Assembly: GCA_015063795.1 (NCBI GenBank)
Contig: SVTL01000009.1
Location: forward strand, 1-64,000
Origin: Oscillospiraceae bacterium
GTDB lineage: Bacteria > Bacillota > Clostridia > Oscillospirales > CAG-272
DNA length: 64,000 bases
Direction: 5' to 3'
Of this stretch, positions 42,147 through 51,362 are shown one piece after another (positions within the stretch are counted from its first letter, which is position 1; every line of letters begins with the position of its first letter). Both the position numbers and the translations under genes were made by a program. Below the pieces are notes generated by a model. The model ran no database searches. It worked only from the letters and a program-made list of their open reading frames with translations, and was not told the DNA's origin.

Positions 42147-43310
42147 TCAAATATTCTCCTCCGGCGGGCGGACGGGGAGGACCATAATGGTGAAAGCGCC
42201 GTCCTTGAAGTCCTCGTCGGGGTTGGCGGGGGAGAGGACCATTCCCATCAGATTGGTGTTGAGCGAGAGCTTAAGCTTCTCCATCGAGCAGGCGCGGACA
42301 GCCTCTAACAGTCTCTTACAGGAGAAGAAGATGGTGATGTCCTTCCCTTCCTTACGGATGGGGAGATCGTCGTAGAAGCGGCCGCTGTTGGACTGGGTGG
42401 AGATCTTCAGCTGGCTTCCCTCGAAATCGCAGCGGAGGATGCTCTTCTTCTGACCAAGCTCGCGGTCCTCGGTGACCAAAGCGGCGCGCTCGAGAACCGA
42501 GATCAGGTAGTCGGAATCGACGTGAACGGTGGTGGCGGCCTCCTTGGGCAGGAACTTTTCATATTCAATGTAATCGCCCTCGATCAGACGGGAGAAAAGA
42601 ATGTAGTCGCCCATCTTGAAAACGGCATGCTTGCGGTTGAAATAAACGATCGCCTCCTCGTCGGAGTCCTCCAACATCCGGTAAAGCTCGGCAACGGTCT
42701 TGCCGGGGAGGATGAGGCTCTTGTTGATGGAGGAGCCGTCGTTCATGTCCTTGGCGGAGCAGTTCATCGAGCAGACCGAGAGAACGAAGTGGTCGGTGGA
42801 GGCGGCGGTAATCTTTTCGTCATTGGCTTCCAGATACAGACCGTTGAGCGTGGGCTTCACATCGTTCTGCGCCACGGAGAAGAGGGTTTTGCCGATCATG
42901 GCGCGCAGGTGCTTCTGCTTGACGGGAAAGGGATGGTCGCCGCCCAGCTCGGGCATGCTGGGAAAATCGCGTCCCTTGAGCGCATGGAGACCGAACTGGC
43001 TGCGTCCGCTGGTGATGGAAACGATGTTTTTGTCGTCGATGTCCACCGTCAGCTCCTCGTCGGAGAGGGAGCGGACGATCTGAGTAAACTTATTGGCGTT
43101 GAGGATATAGCTTCCCTCGCGCTCCACGCGGCAGGGGATGGTGGTACGGATACCCTTTTCCAGATCGTAAGCGACGGCGGAGCAGGTGTTTTCGTCAACG
43201 GTGGTGAAGAGGATACCGGAGATGGTGGCGATGGTATTGCGGGTGGAGACGGCGCCCATCACGGGAGCGAGGCGATCGAGAAGGACCGCTTTTTCAAAGG
43301 TGATTTTCAT
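42147..43310 (-). CDS. dnaN: DNA polymerase III sliding clamp, beta subunit
   Basis: The 387-residue protein begins MKITFEKAVLLDRLAPVMGA and has the three-domain clamp layout: TIATISGILFTTVDENTCSA, FPSMPELGGDHPFPVKQKHL and the C-terminal EAVRACSMEKLKLSLNTNLM. It tethers polymerase to DNA. The last residues PVRPPEENI replace the usual MPMRL end. ATG 43310 is preceded by AAAGGAATTTTGG; the ORF-track start is six codons earlier. oriC lies between this gene and dnaA. Confidence 0.96.
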   Translation of the reverse strand: MKITFEKAVLLDRLAPVMGAVSTRNTIATISGILFTTVDENTCSAVAYDLEKGIRTTIPCRVEREGSYILNANKFTQIVRSLSDEELTVDIDDKNIVSITSGRSQFGLHALKGRDFPSMPELGGDHPFPVKQKHLRAMIGKTLFSVAQNDVKPTLNGLYLEANDEKITAASTDHFVLSVCSMNCSAKDMNDGSSINKSLILPGKTVAELYRMLEDSDEEAIVYFNRKHAVFKMGDYILFSRLIEGDYIEYEKFLPKEAATTVHVDSDYLISVLERAALVTEDRELGQKKSILRCDFEGSQLKISTQSNSGRFYDDLPIRKEGKDITIFFSCKRLLEAVRACSMEKLKLSLNTNLMGMVLSPANPDEDFKDGAFTIMVLPVRPPEENI

Positions 43311-43374
43311 ATCCAAAATTCCTTTCAAAGGGGGATTATTTTATAAGAAAACGAAAAATAAGAAGGAGCGCGCT

Positions 43375-43655
43375 TTTTTTAAAGTTTTTGGGTGGTCCAG
43401 GCCCCCTTTTTTCAAAAAGGGGGTTTGGCGGGTTGCAGGGCAGCGCCCTGTGCCGGCGGTTTCTTTTTGCTAAGCTTTTTCTTTGCGCCTACATGGTCAA
43501 AGAAAAAGCGAGTAAACGAAGACAGCAAAGCAAGCAAACGGCGCAAAGCGCCGTAGAAAGGGCAAGAGATGTCAGGGACTTCGTCCCCGAACCCCTGACT
43601 TAAGAGGCTTTTTGAAAAAAGCCCCTTAAGAATCCGCAAAAACTTTCAATCGATG
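43375..43655. repeat. Hairpin repeats between dnaN and oriC
   Basis: CCCCCTTTTTT-c-AAAAAGGGGG (about 43401-43423), GCTTTTTCTTTGCGCCTAC...GTCAAAGAAAAAGC and TTAAGAGGCTTTTT-ga-AAAAAAGCCCCTTAA (43600-43631). They separate dnaN from the AT-rich edge of oriC. Confidence 0.7.
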
Positions 43656-43683
43656 CGCTTTTCTCCTCGCCTTCGATGCGCGG

Positions 43684-44115
43684 GATGATACATAACATAT
43701 ATAACAGAAGAGTTAGAAGAAGAAGTGACAGTAGGTGCTGTGGAAAGAATGGAAAAGTCGGAAAATCCAGACAGGACAAGCCCTTCTTCCCTCTTCCTCC
43801 TGTGGAAAAGAACAGGCGAAGGCTCTGCAAAACGCTGGGGAAAACGAGAGGACTTTCCACAGGGGGCTTTTCAGGCGAAAAAACCTCCCTTTTCTCTCAT
43901 GTTTTTTCCACAGAAACCCACAGAGTTTTGCACAAGGCTGTGGAAAACTTTTGTCTCCCCTTTTTTACCCGACAAAGCCTGTCTCCATCGGGCTTTCTGC
44001 CCTGTTTCCCTTCTCCGCGAAAGAGGGAAAACCCACAGCGTCAAAAGGCGGAAAAAGCGCATGAGAAAAGGAAAAATTCACGTTTTCCACAACCCTTTCC
44101 ACAGCCTGTGGAAAA
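43684..44115. other. Predicted chromosomal replication origin (oriC)
   Basis: Eight DnaA-box-like 9-mers lie between dnaN and dnaA: TGTGGAAAG 43739, TGTGGAAAA 43801, CTTTCCACA 43853, TTTTCCACA 43904, TGTGGAAAA 43939, TTTTCCACA 44083, CTTTCCACA 44095 and TGTGGAAAA 44107. They match TTWTNCACA or differ by one base from it. To the left is an AT-rich stretch (GATACATAACATATATAAC) as candidate unwinding element. Between it and the first box is TAGAAGAAGAAG (43714-43725), which read from the box is 3'-GAA-GAA-GAA-GAT, the DnaA-trio pattern. The order dnaA, boxes, trio, AT-rich, dnaN is as in Bacillus. Confidence 0.9.
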
Positions 44116-44147
44116 GCACGCACCCTTCCCTTTTTTCAGATTCGCGT

Positions 44148-45545
44148 TTAATGCTCGCGGATGTCCTTCATCAGCTCCTTGATCTCGATCTCCAGCTTCG
44201 TGTCCTTGACAATGGACTGATCGATGTGGAGGAAGGAGCTGCGGATGGTGGTGTGGTCCTTCTTGTTGAAGACCTTGGCGATGGCCGGGAAGGACATCTC
44301 GGTCATCTTACGGGTAATGTAAATGGCGATGTGCCTGGCATACATATAGTCCTGCTTGCGCTCCTGACCGGTGATGGCCTTCACGGGAATGCCGTATTTG
44401 CGCGAAACGCGGTCGAGAATCTTGTCAACGGTCACATTCACCGGCTCGCGCCCGTCGATCATGCCGGCCACACAGTTGACCGCCATGTCCGAGGTGATGG
44501 CGCTGCGGTTGAGAAAATGCTGAGCGGAGAGCTTTTTCAGCGCCCCCTCCAGCTGACGGATGTTGTTGGTCAGGTTTTCGGCTAAGATGTAGATCACCTC
44601 GTCGGTGAGGTCCATACCCATTTTCTGCGCCTTGTCGCGGATGATGGCCACGCGCAGCTCCAGCTCGGGAGGAATGATGTCGGCGATCAGTCCCCACTCA
44701 AAGCGGGAACGGATGCGCTCCTCCAGCGGGTTGATGTCCTTCGGCGGACGGTCGGAGGTGAAGATGATCTGCTTGTTGTCCTCGTAAAGGGTGTTGAAGG
44801 TGTTGAAAAACTCCTCCTGCGTTCCGCCCTTGTTGGCAATGAACTGCACGTCGTCGATGAGGAGCACGTCGGCCTTGCGGTATTTCTTGCGGAAGTCGGT
44901 CATGGGCAGACCCAGACGGATCTTCTCGATCATCTGGTTGACGAAATCCTCGCACTTGACGTACACGATACGCATATGCGGATGCTTTTCGCGGATGCGG
45001 TTGGTGATGGCATACAGCAGATGCGTCTTGCCCAGACCGCTGGGACCGTAGATGAACAGCGGGTTGTATTCCTGCGCGGGGTTGTTGGACACGGCAATGG
45101 ACGCGGCGTGCGCAAAGTTGTTGGACGTGCCCACAATGAAGTTTTCAAAGGTGTAATTGGCGTTGAAAAAATTGGAATTGCCCACAAAATCGCTGTCCTT
45201 TTCCGCGGAGGGCGATGCGGAGGGCTTCTCCTCCTCGGGCTCTCTTCCGCTCTCTTGAAGAGACACGATCAGCCGCGGAATGTCGATCTCCCCCTTCTCC
45301 TCGGAAAAGAGGTGGACCGACGGGCGAAAGCCCAAATGGTCGGAAAGGCAGTCGGCAAGGATCGATTCGGACTTGTTGTTTTTGAGAAATTGGATCTTCA
45401 GATCGCTGCGGTTGGCCAGCACCGCATACCGATCGTCGGCATACAGCAAACGAAGATCGGCAAACCAGGTGGCCACATAGGATTCGGAGAAGGATCTGCG
45501 GAGGGTAAGCAGGCAGGCTTCCCAAAGAGAGGTCAGGTCTTGCAC
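44148..45545 (-). CDS. dnaA: Chromosomal replication initiator DnaA
   Basis: The 465-residue protein has domain I (SLWEACLLTLRRSFSESYVATW), a short variable domain II, the AAA+ domain (NYTFENFIVGTSNNFAHAAS; IYGPSGLGKTHLLYAI; DVLLIDDVQFIANK; FTSDRPPKDINPLEERI) and domain IV with the DnaA-box-reading motif KDHTTIRSSFLHI (commonly DHTTVxH). GTG 45545 (VQDLTSLWEA) is used because AAAGGAG lies eight bases upstream; the ORF track adds a hydrophobic 22-residue stretch not seen in DnaA. A promoter is visible at 45663-45691. Confidence 0.97.
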   Translation of the reverse strand: MQDLTSLWEACLLTLRRSFSESYVATWFADLRLLYADDRYAVLANRSDLKIQFLKNNKSESILADCLSDHLGFRPSVHLFSEEKGEIDIPRLIVSLQESGREPEEEKPSASPSAEKDSDFVGNSNFFNANYTFENFIVGTSNNFAHAASIAVSNNPAQEYNPLFIYGPSGLGKTHLLYAITNRIREKHPHMRIVYVKCEDFVNQMIEKIRLGLPMTDFRKKYRKADVLLIDDVQFIANKGGTQEEFFNTFNTLYEDNKQIIFTSDRPPKDINPLEERIRSRFEWGLIADIIPPELELRVAIIRDKAQKMGMDLTDEVIYILAENLTNNIRQLEGALKKLSAQHFLNRSAITSDMAVNCVAGMIDGREPVNVTVDKILDRVSRKYGIPVKAITGQERKQDYMYARHIAIYITRKMTEMSFPAIAKVFNKKDHTTIRSSFLHIDQSIVKDTKLEIEIKELMKDIREH

Positions 45546-45662
45546 GGGCAGAGCTCCTTTCAAAAGCGTCAAAAGCGGAACAAACACGAAAAACATGTTT
45601 GTAAAGAACAAAAAAAGCCACTTTGAGGCAGACGAACCGCCTTAAAGTAATATATATATAAT

Positions 45663-45691
45663 ATTATATCATAAAAGGGAGCGGATTTCAA
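45663..45691 (-). promoter_or_regulatory. dnaA promoter
   Basis: On the minus strand TTGAAA, 17 bp, TATAAT, with a TG one base before the -10 (extended -10). It is about 118 bp upstream of the dnaA GTG. No canonical DnaA box is seen beside it. Confidence 0.85.
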
Positions 45692-45734
45692 TACCAAAAA
45701 AATATATTTTTTTCGGAATTGTTTGAAAAAACCC

Positions 45735-45763
45735 TTGACAAGAAGGAAAAAATGTGTGATAAT
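45735..45763 (+). promoter_or_regulatory. rpmH promoter
   Basis: TTGACA, 17 bp, GATAAT with an upstream TGT (extended -10), 46 bp before the rpmH start codon. Its -35 is only 43 bp from the divergent dnaA -35. Confidence 0.85.
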
Positions 45764-45808
45764 AAAATAACCATGGATATTCTTGTGATCGAAGGAGGTG
45801 CTTAAAGC

Positions 45809-45943
45809 ATGCTCAGAACATATCAGCCTAAAAAGAGGCAGAGAAAAAAGGAGCACGGCTTCCGCAAGAGAATGAAGACTGCCAACGGCAGAAAGGTTCT
45901 CAAGGCTCGCCGCGCCAAAGGCAGAAAGGTCCTCACCTATTGA
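45809..45943 (+). CDS. rpmH: 50S ribosomal protein L34
   Basis: The 44-residue basic peptide [20 protein letters not shown] continues [20 protein letters not shown], a textbook L34 sequence. It is too short for the ORF track. GAAGGAGGTG gives a near-perfect ribosome-binding site nine bases upstream. It lies divergent from dnaA and starts the rpmH-rnpA-yidD-yidC-jag series. An inverted repeat GATCACAG/CTGTGATC follows the stop without a T run, so transcription can continue to rnpA. Confidence 0.98.
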   Translation: MLRTYQPKKRQRKKEHGFRKRMKTANGRKVLKARRAKGRKVLTY

Positions 45944-46100
45944 TCACAGCTGCTTTTTGAGCAACTGTGATCGGGGGAGGTTCTCTCTCGTTGCCTTCAA
46001 ACATTTTGACAGTTTTTTGATCGGCTGTCATTCACAAAACCGCCGAGGTACCAATCGGGGGTTTTTGTTTTCGCAGAGAAAACGCATAGGCAGGGCGAAG

Positions 46101-46475
46101 ATGAAGTACAAAGCCATCGGCGAAAACCACCTGTATGTAAAGGCGTATACCAAGGGAAAGCGGACGGCCACCGGAACGGTGGTCGTTTATGTGCTTGCTG
46201 ACAAGCAGGCCTACCGCTTCCGCAAGGCGAATCCGCAGAAGAAGAGCATCAACCGCATCGGGCTGACGGTCACGAAAAAGATCGGCGGCGCGGTTCAGAG
46301 AAGCCGTGTGAAGCGGGTGCTGCGCGAGGCGTATCGGCTGATCGATCGGGCACACGGAGTCAAAACCGGGCATCTGATCGTGCTGATGGCGCGGGAGGGA
46401 ACGGTCAAGGCCAAGGTGCCGCAGGTGGAAAAGGATATGGCGTATGCGCTGCGAAAGCTGGGGCTGCTGCCGTGA
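46101..46475 (+). CDS. rnpA: Ribonuclease P protein component
   Basis: The 124-residue basic protein has [20 protein letters not shown] followed by KRVLREAYR, the RNase P protein signature (usually AVxRNRxKRxxRE; here QRSRVKR). It binds the P RNA and helps remove tRNA 5' leaders. ATG 46101 ([16 protein letters not shown]) fits the family; the ORF-track start is 48 codons upstream in leader DNA. Its ribosome-binding site is weak. The stop overlaps the GTG of yidD. A 157-bp leader after rpmH contains several hairpins. Confidence 0.93.
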   Translation: MKYKAIGENHLYVKAYTKGKRTATGTVVVYVLADKQAYRFRKANPQKKSINRIGLTVTKKIGGAVQRSRVKRVLREAYRLIDRAHGVKTGHLIVLMAREGTVKAKVPQVEKDMAYALRKLGLLP

Positions 46476-46717
46476 AGAGGCTTTGCCTGTGGCTGATCCG
46501 GTTGTATCAGAAGCATCTGTCGCCGCAAAAGGTGCGGCCAACCTGCCGTTTTCTGCCAACCTGCTCGCAGTATGCGTTTGAGGCGATCGAGAGGCACGGT
46601 GTCCTGCTGGGCGGGATGCTGGCGTTCTGGCGGATCCTGAGGTGCAATCCCTTCAACCGCGGCCCGATGATCGACTACGTGCCCGAACGGTTTTTGTGGA
46701 GTAAGGGAAAGGATTAA
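46472..46717 (+). CDS. yidD: Membrane protein insertion efficiency factor YidD
   Basis: The 81-residue protein shows the YidD pattern: [32 protein letters not shown], with CxFxPTCSxY, and [12 protein letters not shown]. It supports YidC-dependent membrane insertion. The GTG start overlaps the rnpA stop (GTGA), so translation is coupled. A TTTTTGAAAAAA hairpin follows about 15 bp past its stop. Confidence 0.95.
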   Translation: MKRLCLWLIRLYQKHLSPQKVRPTCRFLPTCSQYAFEAIERHGVLLGGMLAFWRILRCNPFNRGPMIDYVPERFLWSKGKD

Positions 46718-46721
46718 GGTA

Positions 46722-47180
46722 TTAGCCAAGGAGGATTTTTGAAAAAATCCCCCTTGGAACCCCCAAAAACGTTCAAAAAAAGCAAAGCGCCGATTGAAAG
46801 TTTTTGAAGGTTTTCAGGAAACTTTTTTCAAAAAGTTTCTTGAAGCAGGGTTCGGGGCGGCAGCCCTGACATCTCCTGCCCCTCTGCGATGCGTGAGCAT
46901 CGCCAAAAGCAAAAAAGAAAGCCGATTCTTCCCTTTTTGATTCGGATACAAAACCTTTCATAACAAAGCGAACATCAACAAAAACCTTTCATTTTTTATA
47001 TTTCAGAAAAAAACGTTTTCAAAAAGAAGATTTTTGTTTTCAAAAAACGGCATGGCGGGCGCACGACTGTCCGCTTCGCGGACGCGATATGTTGGCTTCG
47101 CCAACGCGATATATTCGGCTTTGCCGAATGCGATATGTCCGCTTCGCGGACGCGATATGTTTGGCTTCGCCAAACGTGAA
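46722..47180. repeat. Gap between yidD and yidC: hairpin repeats and a GCGATATG mini-hairpin array
   Basis: CCAAGGAGGATTTTT-ga-AAAAAATCCCCCTTGG (46727-46756) and AGGAAACTTTTTT-c-AAAAAGTTTCTTG (about 46817-46841) are followed by GCGATGC-type palindromes. From 47068 come GTCCGC-ttc-GCGGAC, TTGGC-ttc-GCCAA, TTCGGC-ttt-GCCGAA and again GTCCGC/TTTGGC units with CGCGATATG linkers. No gene is supported. yidC may need its own promoter in the AT-rich end (47190-47255). Confidence 0.75.
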
Positions 47181-47260
47181 AAACGGCGGAAAGACTTCCG
47201 CATTATATAAATGTTAAAAACCAAACATTTAAGAAAAAAAGGAACGGTAACAAACAAGAC

Positions 47261-48535
47261 ATGAGCAGTATTTTTGACATCCTCTATTATCCGCTCGGCT
47301 TTTTGGTTCGGCTGTGCAACGCGATCGTGCCCAATTACGCCATCGCGCTTTTGCTCTTCGCGTTATTCATCAAGCTGATCCTTCTGCCCTTCGGCATCAA
47401 GCAGCAGAAGAACTCCATCAAGCAGGCCTCTCTTCGCCCGCGGGAAATGGCCATCCGCAAAAAGTATGCCGGGCGTACCGACAAGCCCACACAGCTGAAA
47501 ATGAACGAGGAGATCCAGCAGCTGTATCAGTCCGAAAACTTCAATATGTTCGGCTCCTGCATCAACCTCCTCATCCAGTTCCCCATCCTGATGGCGCTGT
47601 ATACCGTCATCCGCTCCCCGCTGCAGTATGTGCAGATGGTCTCCACCCAGCTGATCGATAAAATGGAGGTCCGCTTCCTCTCGCTGGTCAACGACGAAAC
47701 GCTGGTCATCCCGCAGGCCATCAAGGACGCCGTGGCGCGCCTGTCGGAGGCCAACATCACCGCGCTGAATGCCGATCCGTCGTCGGTCTCCTCCTTCCAG
47801 CTGCAGCAGATCGATATGATCTCCGCGCTGAAGAACAACGAGGGCCTGTTTGACCGCTTCGCCGACATCTTCGCCGAGACCAACATCGCCTCCGTTGCCG
47901 ACCTGCCCAACTTCATGCTCTTCGGCATCGACCTGTCCCAAACGCCCACCGTGGCGCTGAATTGGCTGATCCTCATCCCGATTTTGACCTTTGTCTTCCT
48001 CTTCTTCAGCATGAAGATCACCAGACGCTTCACCTATCAGCCCACCGACCAGCAGTCCCAGGACGCCATGAACTCGATGAAGATCATGGACTTCACCATG
48101 CCTCTGCTCAGCGTGTGGATCACCTTCAGCGTGCCCGCCGCCATCGGCCTGTACTGGATCTATCAGAACATCTTCTCCACCATCCAGCAGATCATTCTGG
48201 CCAAGGTCATGCCGCTGCCCCGCTTCACCGAGGAGGATTATAAGGAGGCCGAGCGCAAGTATCTCGGCTCGCTGTCCAAGAAGGAAAAGAAAAAGATCCG
48301 TTCGCTGCACCACATCGATGACGACGATGTGAAGGCCGAGGCCAAGGAGCAGAAGGCGTCTCCTTCTCCCGCTCCCTCGCCCATCGATAAGCCGGTGCTG
48401 AAGCGCGATGAGCGCAAGCGCGACGCGCGCTGTGAATCGGCCGAGACCGAAGCGCCCAAGGAAAAGAAGAAGGTCCGCTCGCTGCACCGCATCGACGAAG
48501 AGGACGAGCCTTCCGCCGAAGACAAACAAAACTGA
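47261..48535 (+). CDS. yidC: Membrane protein insertase YidC/OxaA
   Basis: The 424-residue protein has five or so membrane helices: near the start (YAIALLLFALFIKLILLPFGI), QFPILMALYTVI, WLILIPILTFVFLFFSM and the final PLLSVWITFSVPAAIGLYWI. The first helix is followed by the family's basic loop (KQQKNSIKQASLRP). It inserts proteins into the membrane with or without Sec. The C-terminal tail is basic and repeats KKEKKKIRSLHHIDDDD and KEKKKVRSLHRIDEED, probably ribosome-binding. There is no lipoprotein signal, unlike Bacillus SpoIIIJ. jag follows after 35 bp. Confidence 0.95.
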   Translation: MSSIFDILYYPLGFLVRLCNAIVPNYAIALLLFALFIKLILLPFGIKQQKNSIKQASLRPREMAIRKKYAGRTDKPTQLKMNEEIQQLYQSENFNMFGSCINLLIQFPILMALYTVIRSPLQYVQMVSTQLIDKMEVRFLSLVNDETLVIPQAIKDAVARLSEANITALNADPSSVSSFQLQQIDMISALKNNEGLFDRFADIFAETNIASVADLPNFMLFGIDLSQTPTVALNWLILIPILTFVFLFFSMKITRRFTYQPTDQQSQDAMNSMKIMDFTMPLLSVWITFSVPAAIGLYWIYQNIFSTIQQIILAKVMPLPRFTEEDYKEAERKYLGSLSKKEKKKIRSLHHIDDDDVKAEAKEQKASPSPAPSPIDKPVLKRDERKRDARCESAETEAPKEKKKVRSLHRIDEEDEPSAEDKQN

Positions 48536-48570
48536 ACGAAAACGATAAAACGATAAGGAAAGAAAGCATC

Positions 48571-49257
48571 ATGAAAAAAGAAGCAATCGGAATCGGAAAA
48601 ACCGTTGAAGAGGCCATTCTGGCCGCCCTGCAGGAGCTGGGTGTGTCCAGTGACAAGGCCGAGCATGAGATATTGGAGCAGCCCAAGAAGGGCTTTTTCG
48701 GCATCGGTGAGGCTCCGGCCAAGGTGCGTGTCACCTGCGATGTGGACGCCGCCGACAAGGGCGTGGCGTTTATCGAGAATCTGATCGCCGAGATGGGGCT
48801 GACCGCCAAGGTCACCTGCAAGCCCGTGGCAGAGGGCGCGTCCAAGAGCGAGAAGAAGGAGCGTCTGATCACCATCGAGGGCGAGGAGGCCGGAATTTTG
48901 ATCGGCCACCACGGCGATACGCTGGATTCGCTGCAGTATCTGACCAATCTGGTGGTCAACAAGCGCGAGGAAGAGGGCAAGGAAGACTATACCCGCATCA
49001 CCGTGGACATTGAAAATTACCGCGCCAAGAGAGAGCAGACGCTGCGTGCTCTGGCGTCCCGTATGGCAACCCGCGCGCTGAAGAGCGGCAGAAGCGTCAC
49101 GTTGGAGCCCATGAGCGCCTATGAGCGCCGCATCATCCATTCGGAGGTGCAGGGCATGGAGGGCGTCTCCACCCACTCGGTCGGCGAGGACGAGAACCGC
49201 AAGATCGTCATTGTGCCCGAAAAGGCACGCCGCCCGCGCCGCGAGAAGGAAGAGTAA
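48571..49257 (+). CDS. khpB: RNA-binding protein Jag/KhpB
   Basis: The 228-residue protein has the three Jag domains in order: Jag-N (GKTVEEAILAALQELGVSSD; GFFGIGEAPAKVRV), KH (EGEEAGILIGHHGDTLDSLQ) and R3H (PMSAYERRIIHSEVQGMEGV). KhpB binds RNA and affects cell elongation and division in other Firmicutes. AAGGAAAGAAAGC precedes the ATG. In most relatives mnmE follows here; instead a strong terminator and repeat block follow. Confidence 0.95.
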   Translation: MKKEAIGIGKTVEEAILAALQELGVSSDKAEHEILEQPKKGFFGIGEAPAKVRVTCDVDAADKGVAFIENLIAEMGLTAKVTCKPVAEGASKSEKKERLITIEGEEAGILIGHHGDTLDSLQYLTNLVVNKREEEGKEDYTRITVDIENYRAKREQTLRALASRMATRALKSGRSVTLEPMSAYERRIIHSEVQGMEGVSTHSVGEDENRKIVIVPEKARRPRREKEE

Positions 49258-49268
49258 GAAGAGAATAC

Positions 49269-49304
49269 AAGAGGGGGGACTTTTTGAAAAAAGTCCCCCC
49301 TCTT
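49269..49304 (+). terminator. Terminator-like hairpin after jag
   Basis: AAGAGGGGGGACTTTTT-ga-AAAAAGTCCCCCCTCTT is a perfect inverted repeat with 17-bp arms, 12 bp past the jag stop. It belongs to the TTTTTGAAAAA hairpin family. Confidence 0.85.
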
Positions 49305-49349
49305 GACTCCCCTTCAAAAACTTTCAAAAAAGAAGAAGACAAACTCCCT

Positions 49350-49945
49350 TTCGAAAGTTTTGCGAGATTTGAAAGGGAGTATTTTTTTATCAACAAAAAC
49401 ACCCCAGCGAAGCGTTTTATAAAAGTTTTTGCGGGATTTTTAAGGGGGCTTTTTTCAAAAAGCGCCCTTAAACGGGGTTTCCCAGCGCATGCGGAGCATG
49501 GCGCTTGCGGCCCCCTGACATCTCTTACTCCTTGGGGTAAAGGGGCGGAGCCCCTTTCGAATGTTTTGCGAGAATTGAAAGGGAGCTTTTTTTATGAGCA
49601 AAAACACCCCAGCGAAGCGTTTTGAAAGTTTTTGGGGGATTTTTAAGGGGGCTTTTTTCAAAAAGCGCCCTTAAACGGGGTTCGGGGCGGCGCCCTGACA
49701 TCTCTTACTCCTTGGGGTAAAGGGGCGGAGCCCCTTTCGAAAGTTTTGCGAGATTTGAAAGGGATCTTTTTTTATCAACAAAAACAACCCTGCAAACCCC
49801 TTTTTGAACGTTTTTGCGGGATTTTTAAGGGGGCTTTTTTCAAAAAGCGCCCTTAAACGGGGTTTCCCAGCGCATGCGGAGCATGGCGCTTGCGGCCCCC
49901 TGACATCACCTGCTCCTTTTGGGGGTACGGGGGCAGCGCCCCCGC
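49350..49945. repeat. Tandem ~180-206-bp repeat, three copies
   Basis: Copies start near 49350, 49556 and 49736. Each has CGAAAGTTTTGCGAGATTTG, a CAACAAAAACACCCC stretch, AAGGGGGCTTTTTT-c-AAAAAGCGCCCTTA, CTGACATCTCTTACTCC and GGGGCGGAGCCCC. Copies 1 and 3 share an extra CCCAGCGCATGCGGAGCATG segment that copy 2 lacks. The 758-bp gap contains no gene I can support. Confidence 0.85.
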
Positions 49946-50015
49946 TTTTATTCTTTCCGCAAAACAAAAAGAGAAAGACACAAAATCTTCCTCTTTGTTT
50001 CTATATGTTCTTCGA

Positions 50016-51362
50016 TCAATCGTCCTTGCCGCGGACGTCATCGGTCTGCTCGGCGGGGAGCTTTTCGATGACCGCCTTTTCGATGCGTCGGTCAGCGACC
50101 GCACAGGCGGTGATCCGCAGGCCGTCGGCCTCCACAGAGGGGGTGGTGCCCTCCTCGGGAATGACGTTCAGCCGGGAGAGGATGTAACCGCTCAGCGTTT
50201 CGGCCTCGGTGTCGCCGAAGTCGAGGGAGAGCTCGTCGCGGAGGATGTCCAGGCTCGTGGTGCCCAGCACCTGCCAGAGATTGTCGCCGAGAACGGTGAT
50301 CTCCTTTTCGTCGGGTTCGTCGTCAAACTCATCGTAGATGTTGCCCACGATGCGTTCAAGCAGGTCCTCCATGGTCACGATACCGGCCGTACCGCCGTAT
50401 TCATCGATGATGACGGAAATGTGAGTCTTGGCCATCTGCATCCGTTTGAACAGCTCGCCTGCGCCCACCGACTCGGGAGCGAGCAGGGGGGACTGGAGCA
50501 TGGAAGCGAGGGAGACGCCCTTCTGACCGTTTTCGCGGTCGATGAGGTAGCGCTTGGTGTTGAAGATACCGATGATGTTGTCGATATCGCCCTCGTAGAC
50601 GGGGATGCGGGAGAAGCCGGAGTCGGAAACGGTTTTCAGGATCAGGCTCTCATCGGCATCGGCGGGGAGAGCGGTCAGCTCGGTACGGTGTGTCATCACG
50701 TCGGATGCCTTCAGATCGGAAAAGTCGAAGATGTTTTCGATCATATCGCGCTCGTCGGCGTTGATCGTTCCCTTTTCCTCGCCCTCGTCCACCATGATCA
50801 TGATCTCCTCCTCGGTCACGGTCTCCTCATCGGCGTTGGGATCGATGCCGAACAGGCGAAGCACCAGGTTGGTGGACTTGGAGAGAAACCAGACCACAGG
50901 CTTCATCAGCAGAGCGATGCAGGAGATAACGCCGCAGGCGAAGTTGGCAACAGCCTCAGGCTTTTTCATGGCCAGACGCTTGGGAACCAGCTCGCCGAGA
51001 ACCAGCGTGAAATAGGAGAGGATCAGCGTGACCAGCACGACGGAGATGGTGTGCATGGCCGCCTCGGGCAGACCGGTCAGAGCCGACAGGCCGCCGCTGA
51101 TGCGGGAGGCGAAGGAATCGGCGGCGAATGCGCTTCCCAAGAAGCCCGCCAGGGTGATGCCGACCTGAATGGTCGAGAGGAAGCCGGAAGAATCGGAAAG
51201 AAGCTTGAGAATCTTCCTCGAGCGCTTGTCGCCCTCCTCGGCGGCGTGACGCACCTTAGCCTCGTTGAGGGAAAGGAAAGCGATCTCGCTGCAGGCGAAA
51301 AAGGCGTTGATGAGAATCAGGATCACTTGAATGAGAAGCTGACTCCATAAAGGGTCGTCCAA
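50016..51362 (-). CDS. CNNM/HlyC-CorC family membrane protein
   Basis: The 448-residue protein has a DUF21/CNNM membrane domain at 1-~190 (ILILINAFFACSEIAFLSLN; LSYFTLVLGELVPKRLAMKK), then two CBS domains (MTHRTELTALPADADESLIL; AKTHISVIIDEYGGTAGIVT MEDLLE) and a CorC/HlyC C-terminal domain (GYILSRLNVIPEEGT). Family members move or regulate divalent cations such as Mg2+. Translation starts at TTG 51362: AAAGGAGG lies eight bases upstream. It is not obviously in an operon with the Rnf genes, being 447 bp downstream of rnfB. Confidence 0.9.
   Translation of the reverse strand: MDDPLWSQLLIQVILILINAFFACSEIAFLSLNEAKVRHAAEEGDKRSRKILKLLSDSSGFLSTIQVGITLAGFLGSAFAADSFASRISGGLSALTGLPEAAMHTISVVLVTLILSYFTLVLGELVPKRLAMKKPEAVANFACGVISCIALLMKPVVWFLSKSTNLVLRLFGIDPNADEETVTEEEIMIMVDEGEEKGTINADERDMIENIFDFSDLKASDVMTHRTELTALPADADESLILKTVSDSGFSRIPVYEGDIDNIIGIFNTKRYLIDRENGQKGVSLASMLQSPLLAPESVGAGELFKRMQMAKTHISVIIDEYGGTAGIVTMEDLLERIVGNIYDEFDDEPDEKEITVLGDNLWQVLGTTSLDILRDELSLDFGDTEAETLSGYILSRLNVIPEEGTTPSVEADGLRITACAVADRRIEKAVIEKLPAEQTDDVRGKDD

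Noticed and set aside
45550-45800. Second DnaA-box cluster upstream of dnaA, as in bipartite origins
   Set aside because: I could not find TTWTNCACA matches there; only AT-rich promoter DNA.
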